DNA from: Ruminococcaceae bacterium UBA5396
GTDB taxonomy: Bacteria; Bacillota; Clostridia; Oscillospirales; Acutalibacteraceae
Direction of reading: 5' to 3'
DNA: 36,464 nucleotides
Assembly (NCBI GenBank): GCA_002410715.1
Contig: DHOG01000125.1
Span: 9,101-45,564, forward strand
Position numbers and translations under genes: made by a program. Shown piece by piece: positions 1 through 8,933 of the stretch. Numbering within the stretch: position 1 is the first letter of the stretch; each line of letters starts with the position of its first letter. The notes under the pieces are model-generated. The model saw only the letters and a list, made by a program, of their open reading frames with translations. It did not search any database and was not told the DNA's origin.

Positions 1-1
1 A

Positions 2-652
2 TGGCTGAAGAAACAGCATGCAACTGTGATTGCGAATATCGCAGGTAATACGGTAGAGGATTATTGCGCGCTGGCAGAAAAGCTCAATCAATCCAATGTG
101 GATATGATTGAGCTTAACATTTCATGTCCCAATGTAAAGCATGGCGGGGTTAATTTCGGAACATCAACCCAAAGTGTCGCCGAGGTTACCTCACAGGTAA
201 AAAGAAGATGCCAGAAACCTTTGATGGTGAAGCTGACCCCCAATGTGACCAGTATTGGCGACATTGCCAAGGCCGCCGAGGATGCAGGTGCCGATGCACT
301 TTCTTTGATCAATACACTAACCGGAATGCGTGTTGATATAAATACCAGACGTCCGATGCTGCGTAATAATACAGGCGGCTTGTCAGGTCCGGCGATATTT
401 CCGGTTGCTGTTCGTATGGTTCACGAGGTTTACAAACGCGTGAAAATACCGGTTATCGGCATGGGCGGGATATCAACCTGGGAAGATGCCACTGAAATGA
501 TGATTGCCGGAGCATGTGCTGTACAGGTGGGTACAGCTAATTTTCACGATCCTTTTGCTTGCATTAAGATAATTGAGGGATTGGAAAGGTTTGCTGATTC
601 GTTAGGTCTTAACAGTATTACTGAATTGACCGGCACATTACAAGAATGGTGA
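2..652 (+). CDS. pyrD: Dihydroorotate dehydrogenase, class 1B catalytic subunit (5' truncated)
   Basis: This is the 3' part of the FMN enzyme that oxidises dihydroorotate to orotate in pyrimidine synthesis. The reading frame is open from base 2, so the start lies outside the window; 216 residues remain of a family that is usually about 300 to 310 long. The motif NISCPNVKHGG carries the cysteine used as active-site base in class 1 enzymes. NTLTGMRVD, TGGLSGPAI and IGMGGISTWEDA are the FMN and phosphate-binding segments of the C-terminal half of the TIM barrel. The NVKHGG loop resembles the class 1B (PyrDB) form, which works with the iron-sulfur/FAD subunit PyrK; that gene would lie upstream of the window. 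The stop is 13 bases before ruvX. Confidence 0.95.
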   Translation, partial: WLKKQHATVIANIAGNTVEDYCALAEKLNQSNVDMIELNISCPNVKHGGVNFGTSTQSVAEVTSQVKRRCQKPLMVKLTPNVTSIGDIAKAAEDAGADALSLINTLTGMRVDINTRRPMLRNNTGGLSGPAIFPVAVRMVHEVYKRVKIPVIGMGGISTWEDATEMMIAGACAVQVGTANFHDPFACIKIIEGLERFADSLGLNSITELTGTLQEW

Positions 653-665
653 AGCGGAGGGAAGA

Positions 666-1094
666 ATGCCTGTGAAAATACTTGCGGTGGATCTGGGCAG
701 GGTGCGGACAGGAATCGCTGTATCAGACCCAACGGGTTTTATTGCCTCTCCAATCGGCACCATTACACAGAGGGATACCGACCTGTTGGTCAAGCAGGTG
801 GCAGAAATAGCAAACCAGCAGAAAGTCACCGAGATTGTGGTCGGACATCCCCGCAATATGGACGGCTCATGTGGAGAAAGCGCCCGCCTCGCAGAAAGCT
901 TTGCCGAATTATTGGCAGATGAGGCCGGCCTTCCGGTAAAGCTTTGGGATGAACGAATGACTACAATGTCTGCAATCGGTATACTGAACCAAACCAATAC
1001 AAGAGGAAAAAAGCGTAAGGATGTTATCGACACTGTTGCTGCTACTCTTATATTACAGGATTATCTTGATTCAATGAAAGAAAAACAGAAATAA
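666..1094 (+). CDS. ruvX: RuvX/YqgF-type RNase H-fold nuclease
   Basis: A 142-residue protein of the YqgF/RuvX family, implicated in Holliday junction resolution and in 16S rRNA 5'-end maturation. The N-terminal AVDLGRVRTGIAVSD holds the first catalytic aspartate. VVGHPRNMDGS and LWDERMTT are the second and third conserved segments, and KKRKDVIDTVAATLIL is the C-terminal helix with the last acidic residue. Length is normal for the family. The Shine-Dalgarno sequence GGAGGG lies just before the ATG. In many Firmicutes this gene sits next to ireB; here ireB is about 16 kb away at 17340. A hairpin terminator follows. Confidence 0.93.
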   Translation: MPVKILAVDLGRVRTGIAVSDPTGFIASPIGTITQRDTDLLVKQVAEIANQQKVTEIVVGHPRNMDGSCGESARLAESFAELLADEAGLPVKLWDERMTTMSAIGILNQTNTRGKKRKDVIDTVAATLILQDYLDSMKEKQK

Positions 1095-1098
1095 CCAT

Positions 1099-1147
1099 AA
1101 ACCAGAGCAACTACACCGAGAAAGGTGTTGGAATGTTCTGGTTTTTT
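1099..1147 (+). terminator. Intrinsic terminator after ruvX
   Basis: The arms AAACCAGA (1099-1106) and TCTGGTTT (1137-1144), with an inner ACACC/GGTGT stem, form a hairpin followed by a T run. It ends the pyrD-ruvX transcript. Confidence 0.75.
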
Positions 1148-1182
1148 AATGTAATATATTGTTATAAATCTAGTTCGGTTAT

Positions 1183-1210
1183 TGTAACAATCTTGAATGA
1201 TGATCGTCTA
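1183..1210 (+). promoter_or_regulatory. ECF-type promoter before the sigma factor gene
   Basis: TGTAAC (1183-1188) and CGTCTA (1205-1210) are separated by exactly 16 bases. This matches the general ECF promoter pattern (an AAC-containing -35 and a CGTC-type -10). The predicted start of transcription falls near 1217, about 25 bases before the ATG at 1242. The inference is autoregulation by the encoded sigma factor. Confidence 0.6.
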
Positions 1211-1241
1211 ATAAGTGAGATCTCAAAGAAGGAGTTTCCAT

Positions 1242-1745
1242 ATGAATGATAATATTTGCGGTAAACATTCATTATCTGCGTTAATCGATGAATATGGAAG
1301 CAGCGTGCTAAATACAGCTTACCTATATCTGAACGACAAGCAGCTTGCTGAAGATGTATTTCAAGAGGTGTTTCTTAAAGCATATCTAAAAATGGATACA
1401 TTCGAATTCCGTTCATCGGTAAAGACTTGGCTGATTCGGATTACAATTAACCAATGCAAGGATGCAATCAAAAGCGCGTATAAAAGAAAGGTTAGTATCG
1501 GGCTGGATGATATTGATTCAACCAGTGAATCTGCCGAACAGGCTGTCGAGGAGCATGCTGAAAGCCAACGGCTTTATAATGCTGTCATGTCCCTGGAACC
1601 CAAGCAACGGGAGTTGATATTGCTTCGATATTATAATGAGCTTTCTCTTGAAGAAATGGCTTCTATGCTGCATATCTCCAACGGTGCTGTTCGTACAAGA
1701 TTATCAAGAACAACCGCTTTACTTAAAAACATATTTACTGAATGA
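1242..1745 (+). CDS. ECF-family RNA polymerase sigma factor
   Basis: A 167-residue sigma factor with only regions 2 and 4, typical of ECF sigmas. Region 2 is seen in LAEDVFQEVFLKAY and VKTWLIRITINQCKD. Region 4, with its helix-turn-helix, is seen in LEPKQRELILLRYY and LEEMASMLHISNGAVRTRL. An in-frame GTG at 1215 overlaps the Shine-Dalgarno sequence and would start at the likely +1, so the ATG at 1242, preceded by AAGGAG, is preferred. The stop codon is 12 bases before the next gene, whose Shine-Dalgarno sequence overlaps this gene's end. The pair is therefore one operon, and the downstream membrane protein is the likely regulator of this sigma factor. Confidence 0.93.
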   Translation: MNDNICGKHSLSALIDEYGSSVLNTAYLYLNDKQLAEDVFQEVFLKAYLKMDTFEFRSSVKTWLIRITINQCKDAIKSAYKRKVSIGLDDIDSTSESAEQAVEEHAESQRLYNAVMSLEPKQRELILLRYYNELSLEEMASMLHISNGAVRTRLSRTTALLKNIFTE

Positions 1746-1757
1746 AAGGAGATTTTT

Positions 1758-3563
1758 ATGGATTTCAATCAATTTAAAGAATATTTCGATAAAAATAAAG
1801 CACTTCCGGTTTCGGAAGAACTGAAAGCAAAAACAGTTGCAGCAGCATTAGATAAAAATCACAAAAAAACTCATTTTCTGAACTCAAAAAATGTTAGACG
1901 TATCACGGCAATTGCAGCGTGCTTTGTTGTGACGGCAGCGGTTCTCAGCGGGTTGCTGTTTATCGGTTTGCCGGGATCTTTAAAAAGAGAATCAAATCAA
2001 TGTGAAAATTCTATTCCCGTGGGGGCTATTGCTGATAAAAATGAAACGGGAACTAACTCCGAAAGTGAGAATGAAGGCACACCTCAAAACAATGGTAATG
2101 AAACAGTCAACAACGTTACCCAGAATAACGGTACAAACCAAACAGGAAAAAAAGCTATTCAAACAACCAAGAATGCAGGCCAAACCAAAGCTACGATGCC
2201 ACAATCAAAAGGGGGAATGAATAAACCTCCGGCAGGTCAAATAACAGAGAATCCAGTCATTAAAACAAGAGATAATGCCATATCCACCTTTTCGATTGAT
2301 GTTGATACCGCTTCCTATGTAATCTTTCGCAGGGATATTGCACGGATGAGCTTAAAGGAGTTTCAGAATAGCGGGAATATTATCAGGACAGAAGAAGCAA
2401 TCAATTATTTCAAGTATAATTATACCAAACCGACCGGAGATACTCCTGTAGCAGTTACGACATCGGTCGGGGATTGCTCATGGAATAAGAAAGCAAAACT
2501 GGCCTCCATTACGCTGGCAGGTAGAGATTTGTACGAAGCTGAACAAAAAGGCTCTAATATTGTTTTCTTGATTGATGTTTCAGGTTCCATGATGAGCCAT
2601 GACAAACTACCTTTATTAAAAGATTCCCTTGCACACGCGGTAGAGAATCTCAACGATAAGGATACAGTGTCAATCGTTACCTATGCTTCGGGTGTGCGCA
2701 CCGTTCTTTCCGGAGCGAAGGGGAGCGAAAAGAGCAAGATCATAAAAGCGATTAACGCATTGCAGGCAGGCGGTAGTACCGCTGGGGCGGACGGCTTGAA
2801 TGTTGCGTACGGTGTGGCACAGGATTATTTCATTAAAGGCGGGAATAATCGGATTTTGTTGTCAACCGACGGTGATTTCAATGTCGGCCCGAGCAGTGTT
2901 GAGGAAATGAAAAATCTGATAACGCAGAAAAGGCAAAGCGGGGTATTCCTGACGGTACTTGGTTTTGGTGTCAATATTATGAGCGGTGATGAAAGACTTG
3001 AGGTGCTTGCGGATAACGGCAACGGTGGGTATTATGTCATTGACTGTGTTGAAGAGGGCGAAAAGGTTTTGAATGAACAGTTTTCCAGCGTTCTTTATAC
3101 AATTGCAAAGGATGTAAAAATTCAGGTGGAATTTAATAAGACCAGTGTTGAAAGCTATCGCCTGATTGGATATGAAAACCGCATGCTTTCAAACCATGAT
3201 TTTGAAAACGATAAGGTTGATGCCGGAGATTTGGGAGCGGGACAGACTGTAACGGCTTTATACGAGATTGTTCTCAAAGAAAACAGTGCAAAGGACCTAT
3301 TCAACGTAAAAGTCAGATATAAGAACCCGGATTCTGATACCTCTCAGTTATATGAGCATACCGCCCGGGTCAGTGAAAAGTTGTCTGACGACTTTTATTT
3401 CGTATCTGCTGTTGCAGAAGCCTGTCTTGTCATTAACGATTCAAAATATAAGGGCGGAGCTACTTTAAAACATGCTTATGAAATGGCATATGAATTCGGC
3501 AGTAATTCTTCCGATAAAAGCAGGCTGGGATTTATTCAAATATTAAAGAGATTAACGACCTGA
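1758..3563 (+). CDS. Membrane-anchored von Willebrand factor A protein (YfbK type), possible anti-sigma/sensor
   Basis: A 601-residue protein. Residues 1-47 are a charged cytoplasmic segment, and about 48-71 (ITAIAACFVVTAAVLSGLLF) a single membrane span. Residues 75-165 are a Asn/Thr/Gln-rich linker. The rest is extracytoplasmic: a YfbK-type N-terminal domain (about 172-262), then a vWA domain with MIDAS motif DVSGS (D273, S275, S277), GGSTAG (T341) and STDGD (D371), and a C-terminal domain resembling DUF3520. The MIDAS is intact, so metal-dependent ligand binding is plausible. Position directly behind an ECF sigma gene and the short cytoplasmic N-terminus suggest that it binds that sigma and senses an envelope ligand. 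That role is inference; no classical zinc-binding anti-sigma motif is visible. Confidence 0.88.
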   Translation: MDFNQFKEYFDKNKALPVSEELKAKTVAAALDKNHKKTHFLNSKNVRRITAIAACFVVTAAVLSGLLFIGLPGSLKRESNQCENSIPVGAIADKNETGTNSESENEGTPQNNGNETVNNVTQNNGTNQTGKKAIQTTKNAGQTKATMPQSKGGMNKPPAGQITENPVIKTRDNAISTFSIDVDTASYVIFRRDIARMSLKEFQNSGNIIRTEEAINYFKYNYTKPTGDTPVAVTTSVGDCSWNKKAKLASITLAGRDLYEAEQKGSNIVFLIDVSGSMMSHDKLPLLKDSLAHAVENLNDKDTVSIVTYASGVRTVLSGAKGSEKSKIIKAINALQAGGSTAGADGLNVAYGVAQDYFIKGGNNRILLSTDGDFNVGPSSVEEMKNLITQKRQSGVFLTVLGFGVNIMSGDERLEVLADNGNGGYYVIDCVEEGEKVLNEQFSSVLYTIAKDVKIQVEFNKTSVESYRLIGYENRMLSNHDFENDKVDAGDLGAGQTVTALYEIVLKENSAKDLFNVKVRYKNPDSDTSQLYEHTARVSEKLSDDFYFVSAVAEACLVINDSKYKGGATLKHAYEMAYEFGSNSSDKSRLGFIQILKRLTT

Positions 3564-3582
3564 TTTTATCTGTAAAGCAGGA

Positions 3583-3632
3583 TTAAAAAGCAGTACCCAG
3601 TGGTTTGCAAACCACTGGGTACTGCTTTTTAA
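3583..3632. terminator. Bidirectional terminator between the vWA gene and purL
   Basis: A perfect 25-bp inverted repeat (left arm 3583-3607, right arm 3608-3632) with A-rich and T-rich outer ends, so it can terminate on both strands. It sits between convergent genes. Confidence 0.9.
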
Positions 3633-3654
3633 TAATTGGCAAGTTGCTTACACC

Positions 3655-6600
3655 TTACTTGAAATAAGCAACTCCGCTTTCAAACAGATGCTGATTCTTA
3701 TTGCCCGGCACGTTTTTATAAAGACTTTCGCCACGGCGTTCACTATGTCCCATTTTACCGAATATACGCCCATCGGGTGAGGTGATGCCTTCAACGGCGC
3801 AGATTGAACCGTTTGGATTCCATGTTATATCTGCAGACGGTTTGCCGTCGGGAGTGACATACTGGGTAGCAATCTGCCCGTTGGCAGCCAGCTTGTGCAG
3901 TATGCCTTCGGAAGCATAGAAACGGCCTTCTCCATGCGAAACAGGGATACAGTGAATATCCCCGGCTTCGCATCCCGCGAGCCATGGTGATTTAACCGAT
4001 GTAACGCGGGTGTATACCATCCGGCTCACATGTCGTCCAAGCGTGTTGAATGTGAGGGTGGGATCCTGCTCTGTTATTTCAACAATGCGGCCATAGGGGA
4101 CAAGGCCGAGCTTAATAAGAGCCTGAAAACCATTGCATATGCCAAGCATAAGCCCATCACGCGTTTGAAGAAGATCGGCGACAGCGTCGGCAATGCGAGG
4201 GTTTCTGAAGGTGGTCGCTATAAACTTTCCCGAACCATCCGGCTCGTCCCCTCCGGAGAAACCACCTGGCAGCATAACAATTTGGGAAGCGCGTATTGAT
4301 TTTTCCATGCGCTCAATTGTACTTTCTATATCCGCCGCCGAAAGATTCTTGACGATCAGAACATCAGTGACAGCACCGGCTTTTTCAAATGCACGGGCAG
4401 TATCGTATTCGCAGTTTGTACCCGGGAAAACCGGAATAAACACACGCGGTTTTGCGACACTCACCGAGGGCGCTGACACGCTGCGCTCCTTATACAGCGG
4501 CACTGCTGTGGGCATATAAGCATGTTCGTTCGGTACATTGGGGAAAACTTTTTCCAAGGGTTTCATCCATCTGTCAACCAAATCCTCAAGCAGAAGCTCA
4601 CAGTTGTCAATGATAATTGCGGGTTCCTCCAGAGTCGATCCAATCACAGAATATTCGATTCCGTCTAAACAACCATCGCCTTCCTTAAGCTCGAGGACAA
4701 ACGATCCGGCAAGAGGAGCGAACAGCGTGGTGCGATCAATATTCCCATGGAAGGCAAACCCAATTTTATTACCAAAGCACATACGTGCCACAGTAGCTGC
4801 CATGCCGCCTTCACGGACAACCGAAGCTGAACGCACAGCACCGCTAGTGACGAGAGAAGAAATCTTTTCAAACAGTTTCTTGGTTAGTTTCCAGTCAGGG
4901 AGTCTGCTTTGTTCATCAATCGGTAGAGGCACAAAAGCAACCAATGAGCCGGTTTTCTGAAATGCCGCGGTTCCGACCTGGGAGGCTTTCATGACACCAA
5001 CCGCAAAGCTGACAAGTGTTGGCGGAACATCAAGCTCGTTAAAGCTGCCGGACATTGAGTCTTTGCCGCCGATGGATGGAACGCCCATTTCCCTTTGGGC
5101 GAGAAACGCGCCGAGTAGTGCGGCGGCAGGCTTGCCCCAGCGTTCGGGGGCATTTCGAAGACGTTCAAAATACTCTTGAAAGGTTAACCGCGCCCGTGTT
5201 GTGTCTGCGCCCATGGCTGCCAGCTTGGCAAGTGACAGTGTGACAGCAAATGCTGCGCCGTGGAACGGACTCCATCGTGATATACCCGGTATAAACCCGA
5301 AGGTCATTGCAGTTGCAGTATCGGTTTCACCTGTAAGAACAGGGAGATTTGCGGCCATACCGTCTTCGGGGGAAAGCTGGTAAACGCCTGCAAACGGCAT
5401 ATTGACGGTTGCTGCGCCAATGCTGGCGTCAAAACGTTCTACAAGTCCCTTTTGGCTTGCTACCTCAAGACGCCCGAGATTTTCAACAAAAGCTTCCTCC
5501 ACCGGTATAATAGCCAGACCTGCCGGTACAGTTGTGCGGTACTCTGCTTTTGGATTAGGAGCCATGATGTATGCATCTGCGGTTTGGGTAACGCCGTTTG
5601 TATTGAGAAAGTCTCTGGATATATCGACAATCAGGTCGCCGCGCCATTTCATACGCAGACGAGCTTCCTTGGTGACAACCGCAACAGATGTGGCTTCGAG
5701 ATTTTCTTCCAAAGCCGCAGAAATAAAGGCGTCGACATCTTTGCTGTCCAACACAACAGCCATACGTTCCTGTGATTCAGATATGGCAAGCTCGGTCCCG
5801 TCAAGCCCCTCGTATTTTTTCGGCACTTTGTCAAGTTCGATCCTTAGTCCGTCTGCAAGCTCACCAATTGCAACACAGACACCGCCCGCTCCAAAATCGT
5901 TGCAACGGCGTATCATGCGGGAAACAACAGGATTTCTGAACAGACGTTGGATTTTACGTTCGGTGGGAGGATTACCCTTCTGCACCTCTGCCCCGCAGGT
6001 ATCGATAGAATCTGAGGTATGTGCCTTGGATGATCCTGTCGCTCCGCCACAGCCGTCACGTCCGGTCCGTCCACCAAGCAATACAATCACATCTCCGGGT
6101 TGGGGAACAGCACGTATTACATTTTCTTTAGGCGATGCGCCGATAACCGCACCTATTTCAAGACGTTTGGCGACATAGCCGGAATCATATAACTCAGAAA
6201 CCTGACCGGTTGCAAGACCGATCTGATTACCGTAGGATGAATATCCAGCGGCAGCACCGGTTGTAATTTTTCTTGACGGCAGTTTTCCTGTCATGGTATC
6301 CTTTAAAGAAACACGAGGATCGCCGCTGCCTGTGACACGCATTGCCTGGTATACATAAGCGCGTCCCGAGAGAGGATCGCGTATGGCACCGCCGAGGCAG
6401 GTTGCCGCACCGCCGAACGGTTCAATTTCGGTTGGATGGTTGTGTGTTTCATTTTTAAACTGAACCAACCATTTTTCGGTATGACCGTCTATTTCAACAG
6501 GTACTTCAATCGAACAGGCGTTAATCTCATCCGATTCATCAAGATCAGGAATCAGTCCACGTTTTTTCAGCAGCCGCATTCCCATTGTAGCCATATCCAT

Positions 6601-7497
6601 TAAAGTTACATTTTTCTTGTCCTTTTTGTCTCCGTACACCTCTTGGCGAGCTTCATAATATGCAGAAAGAGCCGCTTCTATCACGCTCGAAAGAGCGCCC
6701 TCCTCAATGCTTATATTGTTCAGTTTTGTCAGGAATGTGGTGTGGCGGCAATGATCCGACCAATAGGTGTCGATCACCTTAAGCTCGGTCACAGAAGGAT
6801 CTCGCCCTTCTTCATCTCTAAAGTAGCTCTGGCAAAATGCAAGGTCAGCGGGAGACATGGCAAATCCCATTGAACCCCAGTATGCCTCAAGTTGCTCCGA
6901 AGTCATGTCTATGAAACCGTCGATACGGCGAACATCATCCGGCTGTACGATCGGCATGTCAAGCGTTTCGGGTTTGACTGAAGAAGCGATTCGTGACTCC
7001 ACCGGATTAACAAGATAAGATTTTACTTTTGCAAATGCCTCATCACTGATATGTCCCTGAAGACAAATCACTTGCGCCGAAGCGACACGCGGTCGTTCCC
7101 CTTGTGTTAAAAGCTGAACACACTGAGCGGCAGAATCTGCGCGTTGGTCATACTGACCGGGCAAATATTCCATGGCAAACATACGCCAGCCGTCCCCGGG
7201 ATTAAATGTCTCGTAATACACATCGTCAACGTTTGGTTCAGAAAAAACGGTATTACAGGCGCGCTTGAATTCATCCGTAGTAAGCCCCTCAACATCATAA
7301 CGGTTAAGTAGACGAACCGATTTTAGAGAATGCAGACCGAGATTGTCACGCAAATCTGACAGCATCTGGCGGGCTTCCACATTGAAGCCTTCCCGTTTTT
7401 CTATAAATATCCGAACTACATTTGGCATTTTTTGTACCATGCCTTTCCGTGCTTTTGCACCAAACTTATACTTAGGATAATTGTACGCGGCTTCCAT
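3655..7497 (-). CDS. purL: Phosphoribosylformylglycinamidine synthase, single-chain
   Basis: A large (1280-residue) FGAM synthase that makes FGAM from FGAR, glutamine and ATP in purine synthesis. It joins the PurL synthase and the PurQ glutaminase in one chain. Visible in order: an N-terminal PurS-like region (EKREGFNVEA), the linker with DTYWSDHCRHTTF, ATP-binding ETHNHPTEIEPFGGAATC, GGRTGRDGCGGA, a second half with GGKDSMSG, then the glutaminase domain from about 1030. The nucleophile is C1121 (GICNGFQ) and the partners H1251 and E1253 (GHSERR). The start is uncertain. Family members begin near MPNVVRIFIEKREGF, so the ATG at 7428 or 7440 may be the true start. GGAAAGG lies 13 bases before 7428, while nothing like a ribosome site precedes 7497. 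It is transcribed alone, not in a visible pur operon. Confidence 0.95.
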   Translation of the reverse strand: MEAAYNYPKYKFGAKARKGMVQKMPNVVRIFIEKREGFNVEARQMLSDLRDNLGLHSLKSVRLLNRYDVEGLTTDEFKRACNTVFSEPNVDDVYYETFNPGDGWRMFAMEYLPGQYDQRADSAAQCVQLLTQGERPRVASAQVICLQGHISDEAFAKVKSYLVNPVESRIASSVKPETLDMPIVQPDDVRRIDGFIDMTSEQLEAYWGSMGFAMSPADLAFCQSYFRDEEGRDPSVTELKVIDTYWSDHCRHTTFLTKLNNISIEEGALSSVIEAALSAYYEARQEVYGDKKDKKNVTLMDMATMGMRLLKKRGLIPDLDESDEINACSIEVPVEIDGHTEKWLVQFKNETHNHPTEIEPFGGAATCLGGAIRDPLSGRAYVYQAMRVTGSGDPRVSLKDTMTGKLPSRKITTGAAAGYSSYGNQIGLATGQVSELYDSGYVAKRLEIGAVIGASPKENVIRAVPQPGDVIVLLGGRTGRDGCGGATGSSKAHTSDSIDTCGAEVQKGNPPTERKIQRLFRNPVVSRMIRRCNDFGAGGVCVAIGELADGLRIELDKVPKKYEGLDGTELAISESQERMAVVLDSKDVDAFISAALEENLEATSVAVVTKEARLRMKWRGDLIVDISRDFLNTNGVTQTADAYIMAPNPKAEYRTTVPAGLAIIPVEEAFVENLGRLEVASQKGLVERFDASIGAATVNMPFAGVYQLSPEDGMAANLPVLTGETDTATAMTFGFIPGISRWSPFHGAAFAVTLSLAKLAAMGADTTRARLTFQEYFERLRNAPERWGKPAAALLGAFLAQREMGVPSIGGKDSMSGSFNELDVPPTLVSFAVGVMKASQVGTAAFQKTGSLVAFVPLPIDEQSRLPDWKLTKKLFEKISSLVTSGAVRSASVVREGGMAATVARMCFGNKIGFAFHGNIDRTTLFAPLAGSFVLELKEGDGCLDGIEYSVIGSTLEEPAIIIDNCELLLEDLVDRWMKPLEKVFPNVPNEHAYMPTAVPLYKERSVSAPSVSVAKPRVFIPVFPGTNCEYDTARAFEKAGAVTDVLIVKNLSAADIESTIERMEKSIRASQIVMLPGGFSGGDEPDGSGKFIATTFRNPRIADAVADLLQTRDGLMLGICNGFQALIKLGLVPYGRIVEITEQDPTLTFNTLGRHVSRMVYTRVTSVKSPWLAGCEAGDIHCIPVSHGEGRFYASEGILHKLAANGQIATQYVTPDGKPSADITWNPNGSICAVEGITSPDGRIFGKMGHSERRGESLYKNVPGNKNQHLFESGVAYFK

Positions 7498-7526
7498 TGC
7501 ATAGTTGCTTTAGACAGAAAATAACA

Positions 7527-7554
7527 ACAATATATTATCACAAACACAAGTCAA
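7527..7554 (-). promoter_or_regulatory. purL: Possible purL promoter
   Basis: On the minus strand TTGACT (7554-7549) is followed after 16 bases by TATTGT (7532-7527). The -35 is good and the -10 is weak. I saw no purine riboswitch in the short leader. Confidence 0.35.
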
Positions 7555-7668
7555 GAAAAAGGGGGAAAAGGAATGAAAATACTGCACAGCTAGACCAAGT
7601 AATTGTTAACCACGTAAGAAACGCGACGAATCAGCAAGGTTTAGCGACTATAAAATATTTGAAACCGG

Positions 7669-7697
7669 TTGGAAACCAGTATGAAATGCGTTATAAT
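7669..7697 (+). promoter_or_regulatory. alr: Sigma-A promoter of alr
   Basis: TTGGAA (7669-7674), a 17-base spacer and a perfect TATAAT (7692-7697) lie 40 bases before the alr start codon. Confidence 0.7.
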
Positions 7698-7736
7698 GTC
7701 AATTAGAATATTCACAATTGAAAGGGCAGACGCCGA

Positions 7737-8921
7737 ATGATAGATTTTTTAAAACGCACATGGGCGCAAATTGATCTGGACGCCATCCGAAATAATTATA
7801 AGGCGATCGCCCAATCATTGTCCTACGGTTGTCGTGCGATGGCCATCGTCAAGGCTGATGCCTATGGTCACGGAGCGGGCTTTGTTTCCCGCACCCTGCG
7901 TGATGCCGGTGTAACATGGTTTGGTGTGTCCAATCTTGACGAGGCGCTCCAAATCCGCGATGAGGGAATCTCTGAATCAATTTTGATTCTTGCATATACA
8001 CCGCCTGAGCACATTTTACAATTGGCGGAAAATAATATAACACAGACTGTATTTGAACGAGAATATGCCCAACAGATAAGTAAAGCGGCAGTAGAAGCAG
8101 GTGTTACGGTTGGTGTACATATCAAAGTAGATACAGGTATGTCTCGTATCGGTTTCTTTTGTCAAAGTGAAAATGGAATCATAAAAACAATTGATGAAAT
8201 CGAGCAGGTTTGCGCACTTCCGGGATTATATGCCGAGGGAATCTTCACACATTTTGCTTCAGCCGATGAAGAACAAGATGACGGCTGCACGCAAAGGCAG
8301 TTTGAGCGGTTTCTAAAGGTGATAGAGGGACTCAGCGGGCGAGGCATTCACTTCTCAATCCGGCACTGCTGCAACAGTGCCGCGACAATGCGCTATCCCG
8401 AAATGCACATGGATATGGTAAGGCCAGGCTTGATTCTTTATGGCTTGTCTCCTGCCCCGTGGCTGCAGGGAATGCTGTCTCTGACGCCCGCGATGGAGCT
8501 GAAGACGGTGGTTTCAATGACAAAAACCATACCGGCAGGCACAGCGGTAAGCTACGGAAGGACGTTTCAATCTGTTGGTGAAACTGAGATAGCGACTTTG
8601 CCAATCGGATATGCCGACGGCTATCCGCGCGGCATGTCGAACAGGGCACATATGCTTGTATGCGGAAAACGTGCTCCGGTTGTTGGCCGTGTTTGTATGG
8701 ATCAATGTCTGCTGGATGTTACAGGCATCGAGGGAGTATGTGAGGGATCCACGGTTACGGTTTTCGGCAGGGACAAAGACAATGTGATTTCTGTTGATGA
8801 ATTTGCCTCTCTTTCCGGCACCATCAACTATGAAACGGTATGTCTAATCGGAAAACGAGTACCCAGAATATTCCGAAGTGGCGGTTGTTGGGTTGGAAAA
8901 CTCAACTATATAAGGACTTAA
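7737..8921 (+). CDS. alr: Alanine racemase
   Basis: A 394-residue PLP enzyme that interconverts L- and D-alanine for peptidoglycan. The PLP lysine is K39 in VKADAYGHG. The catalytic tyrosine of the C-terminal beta domain is Y273 in AVSYGRTF. GRVCMDQCLLDVT and LPIGYADGYPRG are the other conserved C-terminal segments, and HIKVDTGMSRIGF lines the barrel. Length is normal for the family. The Shine-Dalgarno sequence of the next gene overlaps this stop codon, so alr and the lipoprotein gene are probably co-transcribed. Confidence 0.97.
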   Translation: MIDFLKRTWAQIDLDAIRNNYKAIAQSLSYGCRAMAIVKADAYGHGAGFVSRTLRDAGVTWFGVSNLDEALQIRDEGISESILILAYTPPEHILQLAENNITQTVFEREYAQQISKAAVEAGVTVGVHIKVDTGMSRIGFFCQSENGIIKTIDEIEQVCALPGLYAEGIFTHFASADEEQDDGCTQRQFERFLKVIEGLSGRGIHFSIRHCCNSAATMRYPEMHMDMVRPGLILYGLSPAPWLQGMLSLTPAMELKTVVSMTKTIPAGTAVSYGRTFQSVGETEIATLPIGYADGYPRGMSNRAHMLVCGKRAPVVGRVCMDQCLLDVTGIEGVCEGSTVTVFGRDKDNVISVDEFASLSGTINYETVCLIGKRVPRIFRSGGCWVGKLNYIRT

Positions 8922-8933
8922 GGAGGGGCTTTT

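Noticed and set aside
5402..6178. Long open frame (258 codons) on the plus strand
   Set aside because: It lies entirely antisense to purL, whose motifs are intact, and the translation is rich in Ser/Arg/Pro as expected of a shadow frame.
7498..7560. Purine riboswitch before purL
   Set aside because: The leader between promoter and start is too short and lacks the conserved riboswitch core.
7497..7706. Open frame of 69 codons between purL and alr
   Set aside because: No recognisable protein features, no ribosome site, and it covers the alr promoter.
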